Under the pieces are notes generated by a model that saw nothing but the letters and a program-made list of their open reading frames with translations, was not told where the DNA came from and did not search any database. Positions 53,877 to 61,884 of a stretch of 64,000 nucleotides of DNA are shown in pieces; position 1 is the first letter of the stretch, and the number at the start of each line of letters is the position of its first letter. A program made the position numbers and the translations under genes. The DNA is from Pseudomarimonas arenosa. GTDB taxonomy: Bacteria; Pseudomonadota; Gammaproteobacteria; Xanthomonadales; Xanthomonadaceae. The stretch spans positions 1 to 64,000 of the forward strand of contig NZ_JACYTR010000007.1 of assembly GCF_014841215.1 (NCBI RefSeq), written 5' to 3'.

Positions 53877-54365
53877 CTACCGATGGGGCTGAAACTCCAT
53901 GTACCAGTTGGTTTCCCAGCTGGCGCCAGCGTCATTGGAGAATGCCTGCTCCCAGCGCGGATTCTGGCCAGGCAACGCCGACCAGGTGAAGCGAACCTTG
54001 ATTGCCTGCCCATCGATCTGGTCATCGGCCAGAAAAACACCGACGCCATTGGCGAATCGACCCACTACCGGGGTGTCGAGCTGGGTCGGGTTTCTGCCAT
54101 CAAGCCACCAGATCGACCACGAGCCGGTCTTGGCACAGAACGACCGCATCGCCACCGCGCGAAATGCCCCATCGGGGAAATGAAGAACGTTGTCCTCAAG
54201 ATTGCCGAAGCCGCCGAGGATCTTCCTGGTCGACGATAAGCCATCGAACTCGAGCCAGTCGTCACAGCCGGAAAATCGCTGCTTCAGGCTCCTGTGTTTG
54301 ACCCGCCAGTCGCCAATGATGAAATCAAAATCGCCGGGAGCAGCGGGGTCGAGTGTCAAGAGCAT
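53877..54365 (-). CDS. DUF1579-like cytosolic protein
   Basis: This 162-residue protein has no signal peptide and resembles DUF1579 proteins. Recognisable features are FDFIIGDWRVKHRSLKQRFSGCDDW (key part IGDWRVKHRSL), FGNLEDNVLHFPDG, IWWLDGRNP and the ending WEQAFSNDAGASWETNWYMEF (key part NDAGASWETNW). The pattern of Trp and Gly residues suggests a lipocalin-like beta barrel that binds a small molecule. It reads towards the antiporter operon's end, 48 bases from it, but has its own upstream spacing and may be independent. Confidence 0.78.
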   Translation of the reverse strand: MLLTLDPAAPGDFDFIIGDWRVKHRSLKQRFSGCDDWLEFDGLSSTRKILGGFGNLEDNVLHFPDGAFRAVAMRSFCAKTGSWSIWWLDGRNPTQLDTPVVGRFANGVGVFLADDQIDGQAIKVRFTWSALPGQNPRWEQAFSNDAGASWETNWYMEFQPHR

Positions 54366-54413
54366 GATAGGTCCCGGATCGAAGCAAAAGTCGCTGCCAA
54401 CTTAACACATTAC

Positions 54414-56108
54414 TCAATCTATCTGCCAGAAATACAACACCAGGCAGCCAAGCATCAGCAGCAGCATCCACAGCGCCATATAGCCGGTGGGCCAGGTTTG
54501 CGCCATTCGACCGCTGGGCAAGTGATGTTGGACGACGATGTCGCCGACCCATTGCCGCAGGCGCCGGGTCACCCGCTCGGCGGGCTGTGCTGCTGCGCGA
54601 TAAGCCCGACCGGCCGCTGCCAGGCCGGCTGGCGCCAGGCGCCGATACAGCCAGTCGGTGTCCAGGGTGATGGTCTGTGAGCGCTGCAACCAAGGCAACA
54701 GCAGAAAGAAGGCCAGAGCGGAGATCAGCAACAGCTGCGTTTGAGTCAGCAGGTGAGCGGCCGTGTAGGGCAGATACTCGACCGGATGAGGCAACATGTC
54801 ATACAGCGGATCGGGATACACACCGATGCCGATACAGAGAATGGCAAGAATTGCCATCGCCCCCTGCATGTGCCAGGGCGCCTCAGACGGCCGCAGTCCG
54901 GAATCCTTGTGGAAAAACACGAACCAGGGAAACTTCAGACCCGAGTGCAGGACCACGCCGGCCGAAGCGGCCACCAGTAGCATCCAGACCCAAACAAGGT
55001 GTTGTTCGGCAGCGGCCTGCAACACCATCGATTTTGAAACAAACCCCGAAGTCAACGGTGCGGCTAGAGACGCCAGCGCTCCGATCAGGCCAAATGCGGC
55101 CGTTCGCGGCATCGAGTGAAACAAGCCGCCGAGGTCGGAGAGGTTCCTGCGGGCCACCGCATGCAGCACCGCACCGGCGGACATCAGCAGCAATCCCTTG
55201 TAGACGATGTGGACGAAAGCCAGCGCCGCCGCGCCATTCAGGGCCATCGGGGTACCCACACCGATGGCCGCCACCATGAAGCCGACCTGGTTGACGATCG
55301 AATAGGCCAGCACACGTCGCATATCGTTTTCCAGCAGCGCGTAGACGACGCCGTAGAACACCATGAACAGGCCGATATAGATCAGCAGCTCTTCGCCGGC
55401 AAAGCCGCGCATCAGCACATACACGGCCGTCTTGGTTGTAAAGGCCGAGAGAAACACGGTGCCACTGTAGGTTGCCTCGGGATAGGCATCCGGCAACCAG
55501 GCCGAAAACGGCGGCGCACCGGCGTTGATCAGGAAGCCGGCCAGAATCAACCAATGCGACACGCTATCAAGTGACATCGAGACAAAGGCGATGTTGCCGG
55601 TGTCCTGCACGTGCCCGGCAATGCCGGCCAACAGCAGCACCCCGCCCAGCAGATGCATCATCAGATAGCGTTGCGTGGCGCGTCGAGCCGCTTCGCCCGG
55701 CTGACTCCATAACACCAGGGTTGATCCAATCGCCATCATTTCCCAGGCGATGAACAGACTGAACAGGTCGCCAGCCAGAACCGCCCCAACCGCCGAGCCG
55801 GCGTAGACAAACGCCGCCGGCAATTCCAGCCGGCTGGGCTGACGCAGCGCAAACAAGGCGCCTACCGCCGCCATCAAAGTGAACACGGTGGCAAACAAGC
55901 GCGAAAGGCTATCGACCCGCAACGGCTCGACGCGAAGCCCCAGGTAGTCGAAGCGCCACAGAGTTCCCTCTGGCAACTGCCAGATCATCCACAGCGCGAA
56001 CACGGGAATGACCAGGGCCAAGGCATCGCGCAGCAAGCTGCGATTCAAGGCCAGCATCAGGCCGCCAAAGATCAGCATCAGCCCAGGGTGAGCAAACGCT
56101 TCAATCAT
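54414..56108 (-). CDS. Mrp-type antiporter subunit D, third copy
   Basis: This 564-residue polytopic protein is homologous to MrpD and complex I NuoL/M/N. It has FIAWEMMAIGSTLVLW with the conserved Glu. The segment that normally holds the key Lys reads INAGAPPFSAWLPDAYPEA, with Asn in place of Lys, while a second Lys remains in SAFTTKTAVYVLMRGF. It also has a C-terminal extension with an extra helix (GYMALWMLLLMLGCLVLYFW). The start at 56108 overlaps the preceding small gene by eight bases. It is the last gene of the operon. Confidence 0.93.
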   Translation of the reverse strand: MIEAFAHPGLMLIFGGLMLALNRSLLRDALALVIPVFALWMIWQLPEGTLWRFDYLGLRVEPLRVDSLSRLFATVFTLMAAVGALFALRQPSRLELPAAFVYAGSAVGAVLAGDLFSLFIAWEMMAIGSTLVLWSQPGEAARRATQRYLMMHLLGGVLLLAGIAGHVQDTGNIAFVSMSLDSVSHWLILAGFLINAGAPPFSAWLPDAYPEATYSGTVFLSAFTTKTAVYVLMRGFAGEELLIYIGLFMVFYGVVYALLENDMRRVLAYSIVNQVGFMVAAIGVGTPMALNGAAALAFVHIVYKGLLLMSAGAVLHAVARRNLSDLGGLFHSMPRTAAFGLIGALASLAAPLTSGFVSKSMVLQAAAEQHLVWVWMLLVAASAGVVLHSGLKFPWFVFFHKDSGLRPSEAPWHMQGAMAILAILCIGIGVYPDPLYDMLPHPVEYLPYTAAHLLTQTQLLLISALAFFLLLPWLQRSQTITLDTDWLYRRLAPAGLAAAGRAYRAAAQPAERVTRRLRQWVGDIVVQHHLPSGRMAQTWPTGYMALWMLLLMLGCLVLYFWQID

Positions 56109-56400
56109 CGCCCTGCTCCCGGCCGCTCGGATCGTCAGTCCGATAGTAGCGATCGTTGCGGGCGAGCCACAGCGCCAACAGCCTGGCCATGCCGACCATC
56201 GCGGCACAGGCCAGAAAGCCATACCAGGCGTTGAATCCGAACCAGGACTCAAGCTCGAAGTGCGGATGCAACTCGATCAACCATTCAGCCGCCACGGACA
56301 GCACCGCCAGCAGCACCAGGCCGCGCCACAGCAAACGCCGGTTGGCCGGCCGATCCAGCCGATGGGACGTGCGATCCGCGGTCGTCATGTCTTCACTCAT
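56101..56400 (-). CDS. Small membrane protein within the antiporter operon
   Basis: This 99-residue protein has two hydrophobic helices (LLWRGLVLLAVLSVAAEWL and YGFLACAAMVGMARLLALWL) separated by an acidic, aromatic stretch (ELHPHFELESWFGFNAW). It overlaps the second MrpD-type gene by one base (TAATG) and the third by eight bases. Such small proteins occur in similar Mrp-like operons of proteobacteria, but I cannot name a family. A structural role in the complex is inferred from position. Confidence 0.8.
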   Translation of the reverse strand: MSEDMTTADRTSHRLDRPANRRLLWRGLVLLAVLSVAAEWLIELHPHFELESWFGFNAWYGFLACAAMVGMARLLALWLARNDRYYRTDDPSGREQGDD

Positions 56401-57866
56401 TACCCAACCACCAACTTCGCCAATTGCAGGGCCAGATCGGGCATCAGGAACAACAGCACCGTAGCGCCGGCACTGAGCCCCATGGCGATCAACATCGGCC
56501 AGGGAGCTTCTTCGCCTTGGCCATCGACTGGCGCGCGGAAGAAAGCGCGATAGACGATCGGCAACAGATAGGCTGCGCCCAGCAAGGTACTGATCACCAG
56601 GGCGGCCACAGCCAGCCATTGCTCGCTCGCCATGGCGCCCTGCAGGATGAACCATTTCGACACCAGCCCCATCGCCGGCGGCAAGCCAATCATTGAAAGC
56701 GCGCCGATGGCGAAAGCGGTCATGGTCATCGGCATCTGCCGGCCAATGCCGTCGAGCTGGCTGACTTCGGTCTTGTGTGCAGCGGTGTAGATGGCGCCAG
56801 CGGCAAAGAACAGGGTGATCTTGCCAAACGCGTGCGCCACCAGATGCAACACGGCACCAATGACCGAAAACGGCGCGATCAAGGCCACAGCCAGCACCAC
56901 GTAGGCGAGCTGGCTGATGGTCGAATAGGCCAGGCGCCGCTTCAGGTTATCGGCACCGATGGCAACCACCGAGGCGGCGACCAGGGTGAATGCGGCAGCG
57001 GCGACCAGGGCCGCGGCAGCGCTGCTATCTCGCAGCAGGTCGAACCCGAACAGGTAAACCACCAGTTTCACCACGGTAAAGACACCGGCCTTGACCACGG
57101 CCACCGCGTGCAACAGCGCCGATACCGGAGTCGGCGCCACCATGGCTGCCGGCAGCCAGCGGTGCATCGGCATCAGCGCGGCCTTGCCCACGCCAAACGC
57201 ACACAGAGCCAGCATGCCCAGAACAGCCGGCCCCTCGAGCTTGTCGCGCAGCAAGCCACCGACGACAAAATCGGTACTGCCGGCCAAGGCCCAGGTCCAG
57301 ATCAAGGCCGGCAGCAGCAGCACGATCGAACTGAACAACAACACCCCCAGATACACCCGACCACCGGCCTTGGCCTTGCGTGTGCCGTGATGTGTGACCA
57401 AGGGGAACGTGATCAGGGTGAGAATTTCGTAAAACACGAACAGGGTGAAGAAATTGCCAGCGAAGGCGATGCCCAGCGCCGAGCCGATTGCCAAAGCAAA
57501 GCAAACGTAGAATCGCGTCTGCCTGGCCTCTCGGTTGCCGCGCATGTAACCGATCGAATAGATCGAACTGACTACCCAGAGTGAGCTGGCCACCAGGGCG
57601 AACACCATGCCCAAGGGCTCTAGAACAAACTTCATGTTCAGACCCGGCAGCACCTCGAATAGATCAAGAGTGGGTCGATGACCTTGCAACACCAGCGGCA
57701 GCAGGCCCACGACCTGCAACAGGACCAGCACAGCTGTGACCAGGGTCACCGCCTCACGCAGGTTCGGCCGGCGGCCCAGCAGACTGATCGCAACGGCGGC
57801 CAGGGCCGGCAAAACGACAGCGAGCCAAAGGGCTTGGGTGGGGTTGAAATTCAATAAGCCATCCAT
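56400..57866 (-). CDS. Mrp-type antiporter subunit D, second copy
   Basis: This 488-residue polytopic protein is in the MrpD/NuoL family. Conserved charges are present: Glu in FVFYEILTLITFPLV, Lys in AFGVGKAALMPMHRWLPAAM and a further Lys in HAVAVVKAGVFTVVKLV. The N-terminus (ALWLAVVLPALAAVAISLLG) and SIYSIGYMRGN are also typical. It starts four bases after the first MrpD-like gene. It is likely to form one proton or cation path of a multisubunit complex. Confidence 0.95.
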   Translation of the reverse strand: MDGLLNFNPTQALWLAVVLPALAAVAISLLGRRPNLREAVTLVTAVLVLLQVVGLLPLVLQGHRPTLDLFEVLPGLNMKFVLEPLGMVFALVASSLWVVSSIYSIGYMRGNREARQTRFYVCFALAIGSALGIAFAGNFFTLFVFYEILTLITFPLVTHHGTRKAKAGGRVYLGVLLFSSIVLLLPALIWTWALAGSTDFVVGGLLRDKLEGPAVLGMLALCAFGVGKAALMPMHRWLPAAMVAPTPVSALLHAVAVVKAGVFTVVKLVVYLFGFDLLRDSSAAAALVAAAAFTLVAASVVAIGADNLKRRLAYSTISQLAYVVLAVALIAPFSVIGAVLHLVAHAFGKITLFFAAGAIYTAAHKTEVSQLDGIGRQMPMTMTAFAIGALSMIGLPPAMGLVSKWFILQGAMASEQWLAVAALVISTLLGAAYLLPIVYRAFFRAPVDGQGEEAPWPMLIAMGLSAGATVLLFLMPDLALQLAKLVVG

Positions 57867-57870
57867 AGCA

Positions 57871-59367
57871 TCAAGGTCCCGCGCTCAACAGCCACTCGGC
57901 CGCCGCCTTGGCCGGCACCACCGTCCACTCGGTTTGCCAGCCGAACCACAGAGCCAGGCTCAGCATCGCCAGGCTGGGCAGCAAGTAGCCGAGCGGCGCC
58001 TCCCCCCTGATCTGCTCATTGCGTCGCGGACCACTGAGATAGGCCACTTCAACGAAGCGCCAGACATAGATCACTGCTAGCAAGGAGCTCAACAGAATGG
58101 CGAACACCAGCCACCATTGCCCGGTTTCAATGGCCGCCAGGACCAGATACCACTTGCTGATGAAGCCGGCCGTGCCCGGCACGCCGATCAAGGACAGACC
58201 GGCAAGCACCATGGCAAACGAGGTAATCGGCATGCGTGAGGCAAGACCACGCAGATCGCTCATCTGCACGCCGCCGGCACGCAGCGCAACACCGCCAAGC
58301 AGCATGAAGATCGCGCCCTTGGTGACACCATGATTGATCAGGTGAACGATGCTGGCGGTCAGCCCATTGACCGTGGCGAACGCGATACCCAGCACGATAT
58401 AGCCGATCTGAGCCACGCTGGAATAGGCGAACAGGCGCTTCAGGTCGGCCTGATAGATGGCCACTGCAGAAGCGACGAACATGCCCGCCAGGGCCAACAG
58501 CAACATCAGTTCGCGCATCGGCAACTGCTCGAACACGCGGGCATCGCCAAACACGCTGAAGTAGATCCGCAGCAGCACATAGACCGCCACCTTGGTGGCG
58601 GTGGCGGCGAGGAAGGCCGATACCGGCGATGGCGCGAAGGCGTAGGCATTCGGCAACCACTGGTGCAAGGGGAACAGCGCCAGCTTCAGCGACACACCGA
58701 CGGTGAGAAAGGCCAGCGCGGCCAGCACCGGGCGCAGATCTGCCGCCTCGCCTAGGCGACCTGCCATGTCCGCCAGATTCAGCGTGCCGGTCATCAGATA
58801 CAGAAATCCGACACCGATGACGATGAAGGTCGCGCCGATCGTGCCCATGATCAGGTACTGATAGGCCGCCACCAGGGCACGCCGATCACGGCCCAAGGCA
58901 ATCAGCACATAGGTCGACAGTGAGGAGATTTCCAGGAATACAAACAAATTGAAGGCATCGCCCGTCATGCAGATACCGTTCAAGCCGGCGATGCACAGCA
59001 GCAGCATCGTGTAGTAGAGGTAATGCTGCCCGTAGGAGATTTCTTCGCGAATGCTGGACTGGCTGTACGGCAGCACCAGGCTGGCGATCAGATTGACCAG
59101 CACCATCACCAGCGCATTCAGCGCGTCGGCGCGGTACTCGATGCCGATCGGCGGCGGCCAGCCGCCGATGGCATACGAAATGACGCCAAGCTCACCGACC
59201 CGAACAAGCAGCCAGACCGAGCAGATCAGGCTGACCAGAACCACCAGCATGGTGAGCAGAAAGGCCAGCGTACGCTGACGCAGCAGTACCGTCAGCGGTG
59301 CCGCCAGCAAGGGCAGCACCACAGGTAGGATCGGCAGGTGTTCGGCGACCTTGTCGAGCAGGCTCAT
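57871..59367 (-). CDS. mnhD: Mrp-type antiporter subunit D, first copy
   Basis: This 498-residue polytopic protein is the closest of the three to canonical MrpD. It has Glu in NLFVFLEISSLSTYVLIALG, Lys in GVSLKLALFPLHQWLPNAY and Lys in AATATKVAVYVLLR. The start overlaps the mnhC stop by four bases. In Mrp complexes MrpD takes part in Na+/H+ exchange together with MrpA, but a full-length MrpA is absent here. Confidence 0.95.
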   Translation of the reverse strand: MSLLDKVAEHLPILPVVLPLLAAPLTVLLRQRTLAFLLTMLVVLVSLICSVWLLVRVGELGVISYAIGGWPPPIGIEYRADALNALVMVLVNLIASLVLPYSQSSIREEISYGQHYLYYTMLLLCIAGLNGICMTGDAFNLFVFLEISSLSTYVLIALGRDRRALVAAYQYLIMGTIGATFIVIGVGFLYLMTGTLNLADMAGRLGEAADLRPVLAALAFLTVGVSLKLALFPLHQWLPNAYAFAPSPVSAFLAATATKVAVYVLLRIYFSVFGDARVFEQLPMRELMLLLALAGMFVASAVAIYQADLKRLFAYSSVAQIGYIVLGIAFATVNGLTASIVHLINHGVTKGAIFMLLGGVALRAGGVQMSDLRGLASRMPITSFAMVLAGLSLIGVPGTAGFISKWYLVLAAIETGQWWLVFAILLSSLLAVIYVWRFVEVAYLSGPRRNEQIRGEAPLGYLLPSLAMLSLALWFGWQTEWTVVPAKAAAEWLLSAGP

Positions 59368-59759
59368 CGATCCTCACTCACCCGCCGACGCTCCTCTTCG
59401 GCCTCCAGAATTTCGTCCTCGTCGATCGACCCATAGGCCTCACGAATGCGCACCACCAGGGCCAGGCCCAAGGCCAGGGTTGCCACTCCCACCACAATCG
59501 CGGTCAGGATCAACACATGCGGCAGCGGGTTCGAGTACTGCTGATACTGCGGGCTAAGAATCGGCGCGGTACCGTTGAGCAGCTTGCTGGGCGCCACGTA
59601 CAGCAGGTAGACCGACGTCTGGAAAATGCTCAGCCCGACCAGCTTCTTGATCAGGTTGCCGCGGGCAATGACGATGTACAGGCCAGCCATCATCAGGAAC
59701 ACGGTGATGAAATAGCTGAAATGACTGACCCATTGGCCGAGCAGCGAATCAGGGCTCAT
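59364..59759 (-). CDS. mnhC: Mrp-type antiporter subunit C
   Basis: This 131-residue protein has three hydrophobic helices and is homologous to MrpC and NuoK. The segment GLYIVIARGNLIKKLVGLSIFQTSVYLLYV (key part LIKKLVGLSIFQTSV) is characteristic, as is PLPHVLILTAIVVGVATLALGLALVVR (key part VLILTAIVVGVA). It overlaps mnhB by four bases and mnhD by four bases, which indicates tight translational coupling. The C-terminal tail is acidic and Glu-rich. Confidence 0.95.
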   Translation of the reverse strand: MSPDSLLGQWVSHFSYFITVFLMMAGLYIVIARGNLIKKLVGLSIFQTSVYLLYVAPSKLLNGTAPILSPQYQQYSNPLPHVLILTAIVVGVATLALGLALVVRIREAYGSIDEDEILEAEEERRRVSEDR

Positions 59760-60184
59760 TCCTCGTCCAGCCTCCCGCGGTCGGCAAACATGTAGAAGAT
59801 CTTCAACATCACCCCGGCCACGGTCACTGCCACGCCCAACTCGACCCAGAAAATGCCGCGGTGCTGACCATGAATGGGATCGTGCGACAGCAGGTCGTAA
59901 TCGAGGTACTGGCCACCAAGCAAAAGGCTGGCGACACCGACCCCGGCGAAGATCAATACACCAGCGGCCATCATCACTTCGACCAGCCGCTCCGGCACCT
60001 GACGCCGCGCGGCATCCAGACCGAAGATCAGGGCATAGAAGACCACCGCCGCAGCCAGAATGGTGCCAGCCTGAAAGCCGCCGCCTGGGCCAAAGTCACC
60101 GTGAAACTGCACGTACAGTGCAAATACCACCAGGAACGGGATCAGCAACTTGGCCACTACGCGCAGAATCAGGTCTTCTCTCAT
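59756..60184 (-). CDS. mnhB: Mrp-type antiporter subunit B
   Basis: This 142-residue protein has four helices and the MrpB hallmark FHGDFGPGGGFQAGTILAAAVV (key part GPGGGFQAG). It starts with LILRVVAKLLIPFLVVFALYVQ. The start overlaps the stop of the DUF4040/MbhE-like gene by four bases. It is expected to be part of the membrane arm that binds the A-type domain. Confidence 0.95.
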   Translation of the reverse strand: MREDLILRVVAKLLIPFLVVFALYVQFHGDFGPGGGFQAGTILAAAVVFYALIFGLDAARRQVPERLVEVMMAAGVLIFAGVGVASLLLGGQYLDYDLLSHDPIHGQHRGIFWVELGVAVTVAGVMLKIFYMFADRGRLDEE

Positions 60185-60720
60185 GCAGACTTCTCCGACT
60201 TGCGTCGTCGGCGCAGCAGGGCCACCACACCGGCACCGGCGGTGAATACCACCGTGACCTCACCGAGGGTGTCGAAACCGCGATAGCTGGCCAGCACAGC
60301 AGTGACCACATTGGGCACGTCGATTTCCTTCGGCATCTCGTTCAAGTAGTGCGGTGCGACGTGACGGTGGATCGGTGCGTTAGGGTCGGAAAACGCCGGC
60401 AATCCAAGCGCACCGTATACCAGCAGCAAGCCCACCGAGGCCGCTAAGCCCAGTGGAACCCAGGGCTTGTGCGGCCGGCCGGTGTCCTCGCTCTTCACCA
60501 GCAACAAGGCGCCAAGGAGCAATACGGTGGAAATGCCGGCGCCGACCGCCGCCTCGGTCATTGCTACATCGACCGCATCCAGCGCCACCAGCACAGTCGC
60601 CATCAGAAAGCTGTAGACACCGCTCAGCACGACCACCGAGAACAGATTGCGACTGCGGATCAGCGCCAAGGTGGCCACCACCATCAGCAGCAGCAGGACA
60701 TTGATGATCAGGGTTTCGAT
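60181..60720 (-). CDS. DUF4040/MbhE-like subunit (MrpA C-terminal part)
   Basis: This protein of about 179 residues corresponds to the C-terminal part of MrpA as a separate gene. The first half is the DUF4040 (MbhD-like) domain with GVYSFLMATVLVALDAVDVAMTEAAVGAGISTVLLLG (key part DVAMTEAAVGAGISTV). The second half is MbhE-like, with NVVTAVLASYRGFDTLGEVTVVF (key part YRGFDTLGE). No ATG, GTG or TTG stands at the expected start. An ATC at 60720 preceded by GGAGG at 7 bases, or a CTG at 60711, are candidates; the first ATG (60684) would cut the first helix. It overlaps mnhG by 13 bases. Confidence 0.88.
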   Translation of the reverse strand: METLIINVLLLLMVVATLALIRSRNLFSVVVLSGVYSFLMATVLVALDAVDVAMTEAAVGAGISTVLLLGALLLVKSEDTGRPHKPWVPLGLAASVGLLLVYGALGLPAFSDPNAPIHRHVAPHYLNEMPKEIDVPNVVTAVLASYRGFDTLGEVTVVFTAGAGVVALLRRRRKSEKSA

Positions 60721-61037
60721 GACCGATCCTCCCGCTTTGCCAACAAAGGTTCGATGCCCTTGGCCAGTGCCGCCTTGGCCAGCGCATGGGTGGAGGTGGG
60801 GCTGCTCAGAAAGATCAGGCCGGCTAGCATCAGCAGTTTCATGGCGACCAAGCCAAAACCGGCCTGCAGCAGCAATCCCAGCAGAATCAGGCCAGCCCCC
60901 ATGGTGTCGATCAGGCTGGCCGCATGCATGCGAGTGAAGAAATCCGGCATGCGCAGCAGGCCCAGACCACCGATGGCGGCAAACAGCCCACCGGCTGCCA
61001 GACAGACCCAACTTAACGTATCGATCAAAGAAATCAT
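60708..61037 (-). CDS. mnhG: Mrp-type antiporter subunit G
   Basis: This 109-residue protein has three helices and the MrpG pattern: GGLFAAIGGLGLLRMPDFFTRMHAASLIDTMGAGLILLG (key part LRMPDFFTRMHA). The start is ATG at 61037, which also forms part of the overlap with mnhF. The end overlaps the DUF4040/MbhE-like gene. Length and motif are normal. Confidence 0.95.
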   Translation of the reverse strand: MISLIDTLSWVCLAAGGLFAAIGGLGLLRMPDFFTRMHAASLIDTMGAGLILLGLLLQAGFGLVAMKLLMLAGLIFLSSPTSTHALAKAALAKGIEPLLAKREDRSSKP

Positions 61038-61327
61038 CAGCGCTCCTCGGAACCGGTGTCGGTGACGCCACTGTCGCCAAGATCGGCCTTGCGGAAATAC
61101 TTCAGCACGGCAATCGTGCCGATCACGTTGAGCAGGCCATAGACCAGGGCCAGGTCGAGAAACTCCGGCCGCCCATCCAGAAAGCCGAACACCGCCAACA
61201 GCAGGGTGGCGACGGTGCCGCAGGAGTTGGCCGCCTGCAGGCGATCGAACACGGTCGGCCCAAGCCAGGCACGCGCGATGGCCAGGCTCAGAGTGACCAG
61301 CAGGGCAATCGCGGCCACGGCGAACAT
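61037..61327 (-). CDS. mnhF: Mrp-type antiporter subunit F
   Basis: This 96-residue protein has three helices and the MrpF pattern of GPTVFDRLQAANSCGTVATLLLAVFGFLDGRPEFLDLALVYGLLNVIGTIAVLKYF (key parts PTVFDRLQA and FLDLALVYGLLN). The ATG at 61327 overlaps the mnhE stop by one base (TGATG). A longer frame to 61609 lies over mnhE and is rejected. Confidence 0.94.
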   Translation of the reverse strand: MFAVAAIALLVTLSLAIARAWLGPTVFDRLQAANSCGTVATLLLAVFGFLDGRPEFLDLALVYGLLNVIGTIAVLKYFRKADLGDSGVTDTGSEER

Positions 61328-61803
61328 CAGCGCCCCTGCTCGCAACGAGACACCCAGCGATCCATCGCGCTGTTGACGCAGCCCTCGGCGCCTTCGCGAG
61401 TCAAGCCATGCACCAGAAACTCTTCGGCATTGCAATGGATGCTCAGAGTTCCAGGCGTCAAGGTGATGGAATTGGCGTGGATCACTCGGCCAAGATCTGT
61501 ACTCTGACTGGCCTTGAAGCGCACCAAACTGGGTGAGATAGGCAGTTTGGGATGCAGCACGATGCGGGCCACGGTAAGCGACGACTTCGCCACTTCGCCG
61601 GCCAGCCACAGCCAGTAGACGAAGATACGCCAGCCGAGTTGGAACGGCTGACCTTCAGGGTCGACTACCGACAGGCGACGACCGAACCAGGTGGCGAACA
61701 GTGCCGTGCCGACGCCAGCGCCGATCAGGAACGGTGTATAGAGGCCGGAGAGCAGCAGCCAGAACACGAGAAGGACAATGAATAGGCCAATCGCACGCAG
61801 CAC
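61327..61803 (-). CDS. mnhE: Mrp-type antiporter subunit E
   Basis: This 158-residue protein matches MrpE. It has two N-terminal helices, a GWRIFVYWLWLAGEVAKSSLTVARIVL segment (key part LAGEVAKSSLTVARIVL) and the conserved ANSITLTPGTLSIHC (key part NSITLTPGT). The likely start is GTG at 61803, with no strong ribosome-binding site. It is the first gene of the operon, 81 bases after glnE. A promoter could lie in that gap or within glnE. Confidence 0.93.
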   Translation of the reverse strand: MLRAIGLFIVLLVFWLLLSGLYTPFLIGAGVGTALFATWFGRRLSVVDPEGQPFQLGWRIFVYWLWLAGEVAKSSLTVARIVLHPKLPISPSLVRFKASQSTDLGRVIHANSITLTPGTLSIHCNAEEFLVHGLTREGAEGCVNSAMDRWVSRCEQGR

Positions 61804-61884
61804 AGGTCAGGCCGGGATGTGGGCGGCCCCCGATTGTACGGAATCCGTCCGCTGAAGGTGATGAAGAATTCCTTGTCCACGCGG

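Noticed and set aside
61037-61609. Extended mnhF frame
   Set aside because: The extension lies over mnhE, and the ATG at 61327 gives the normal MrpF length.
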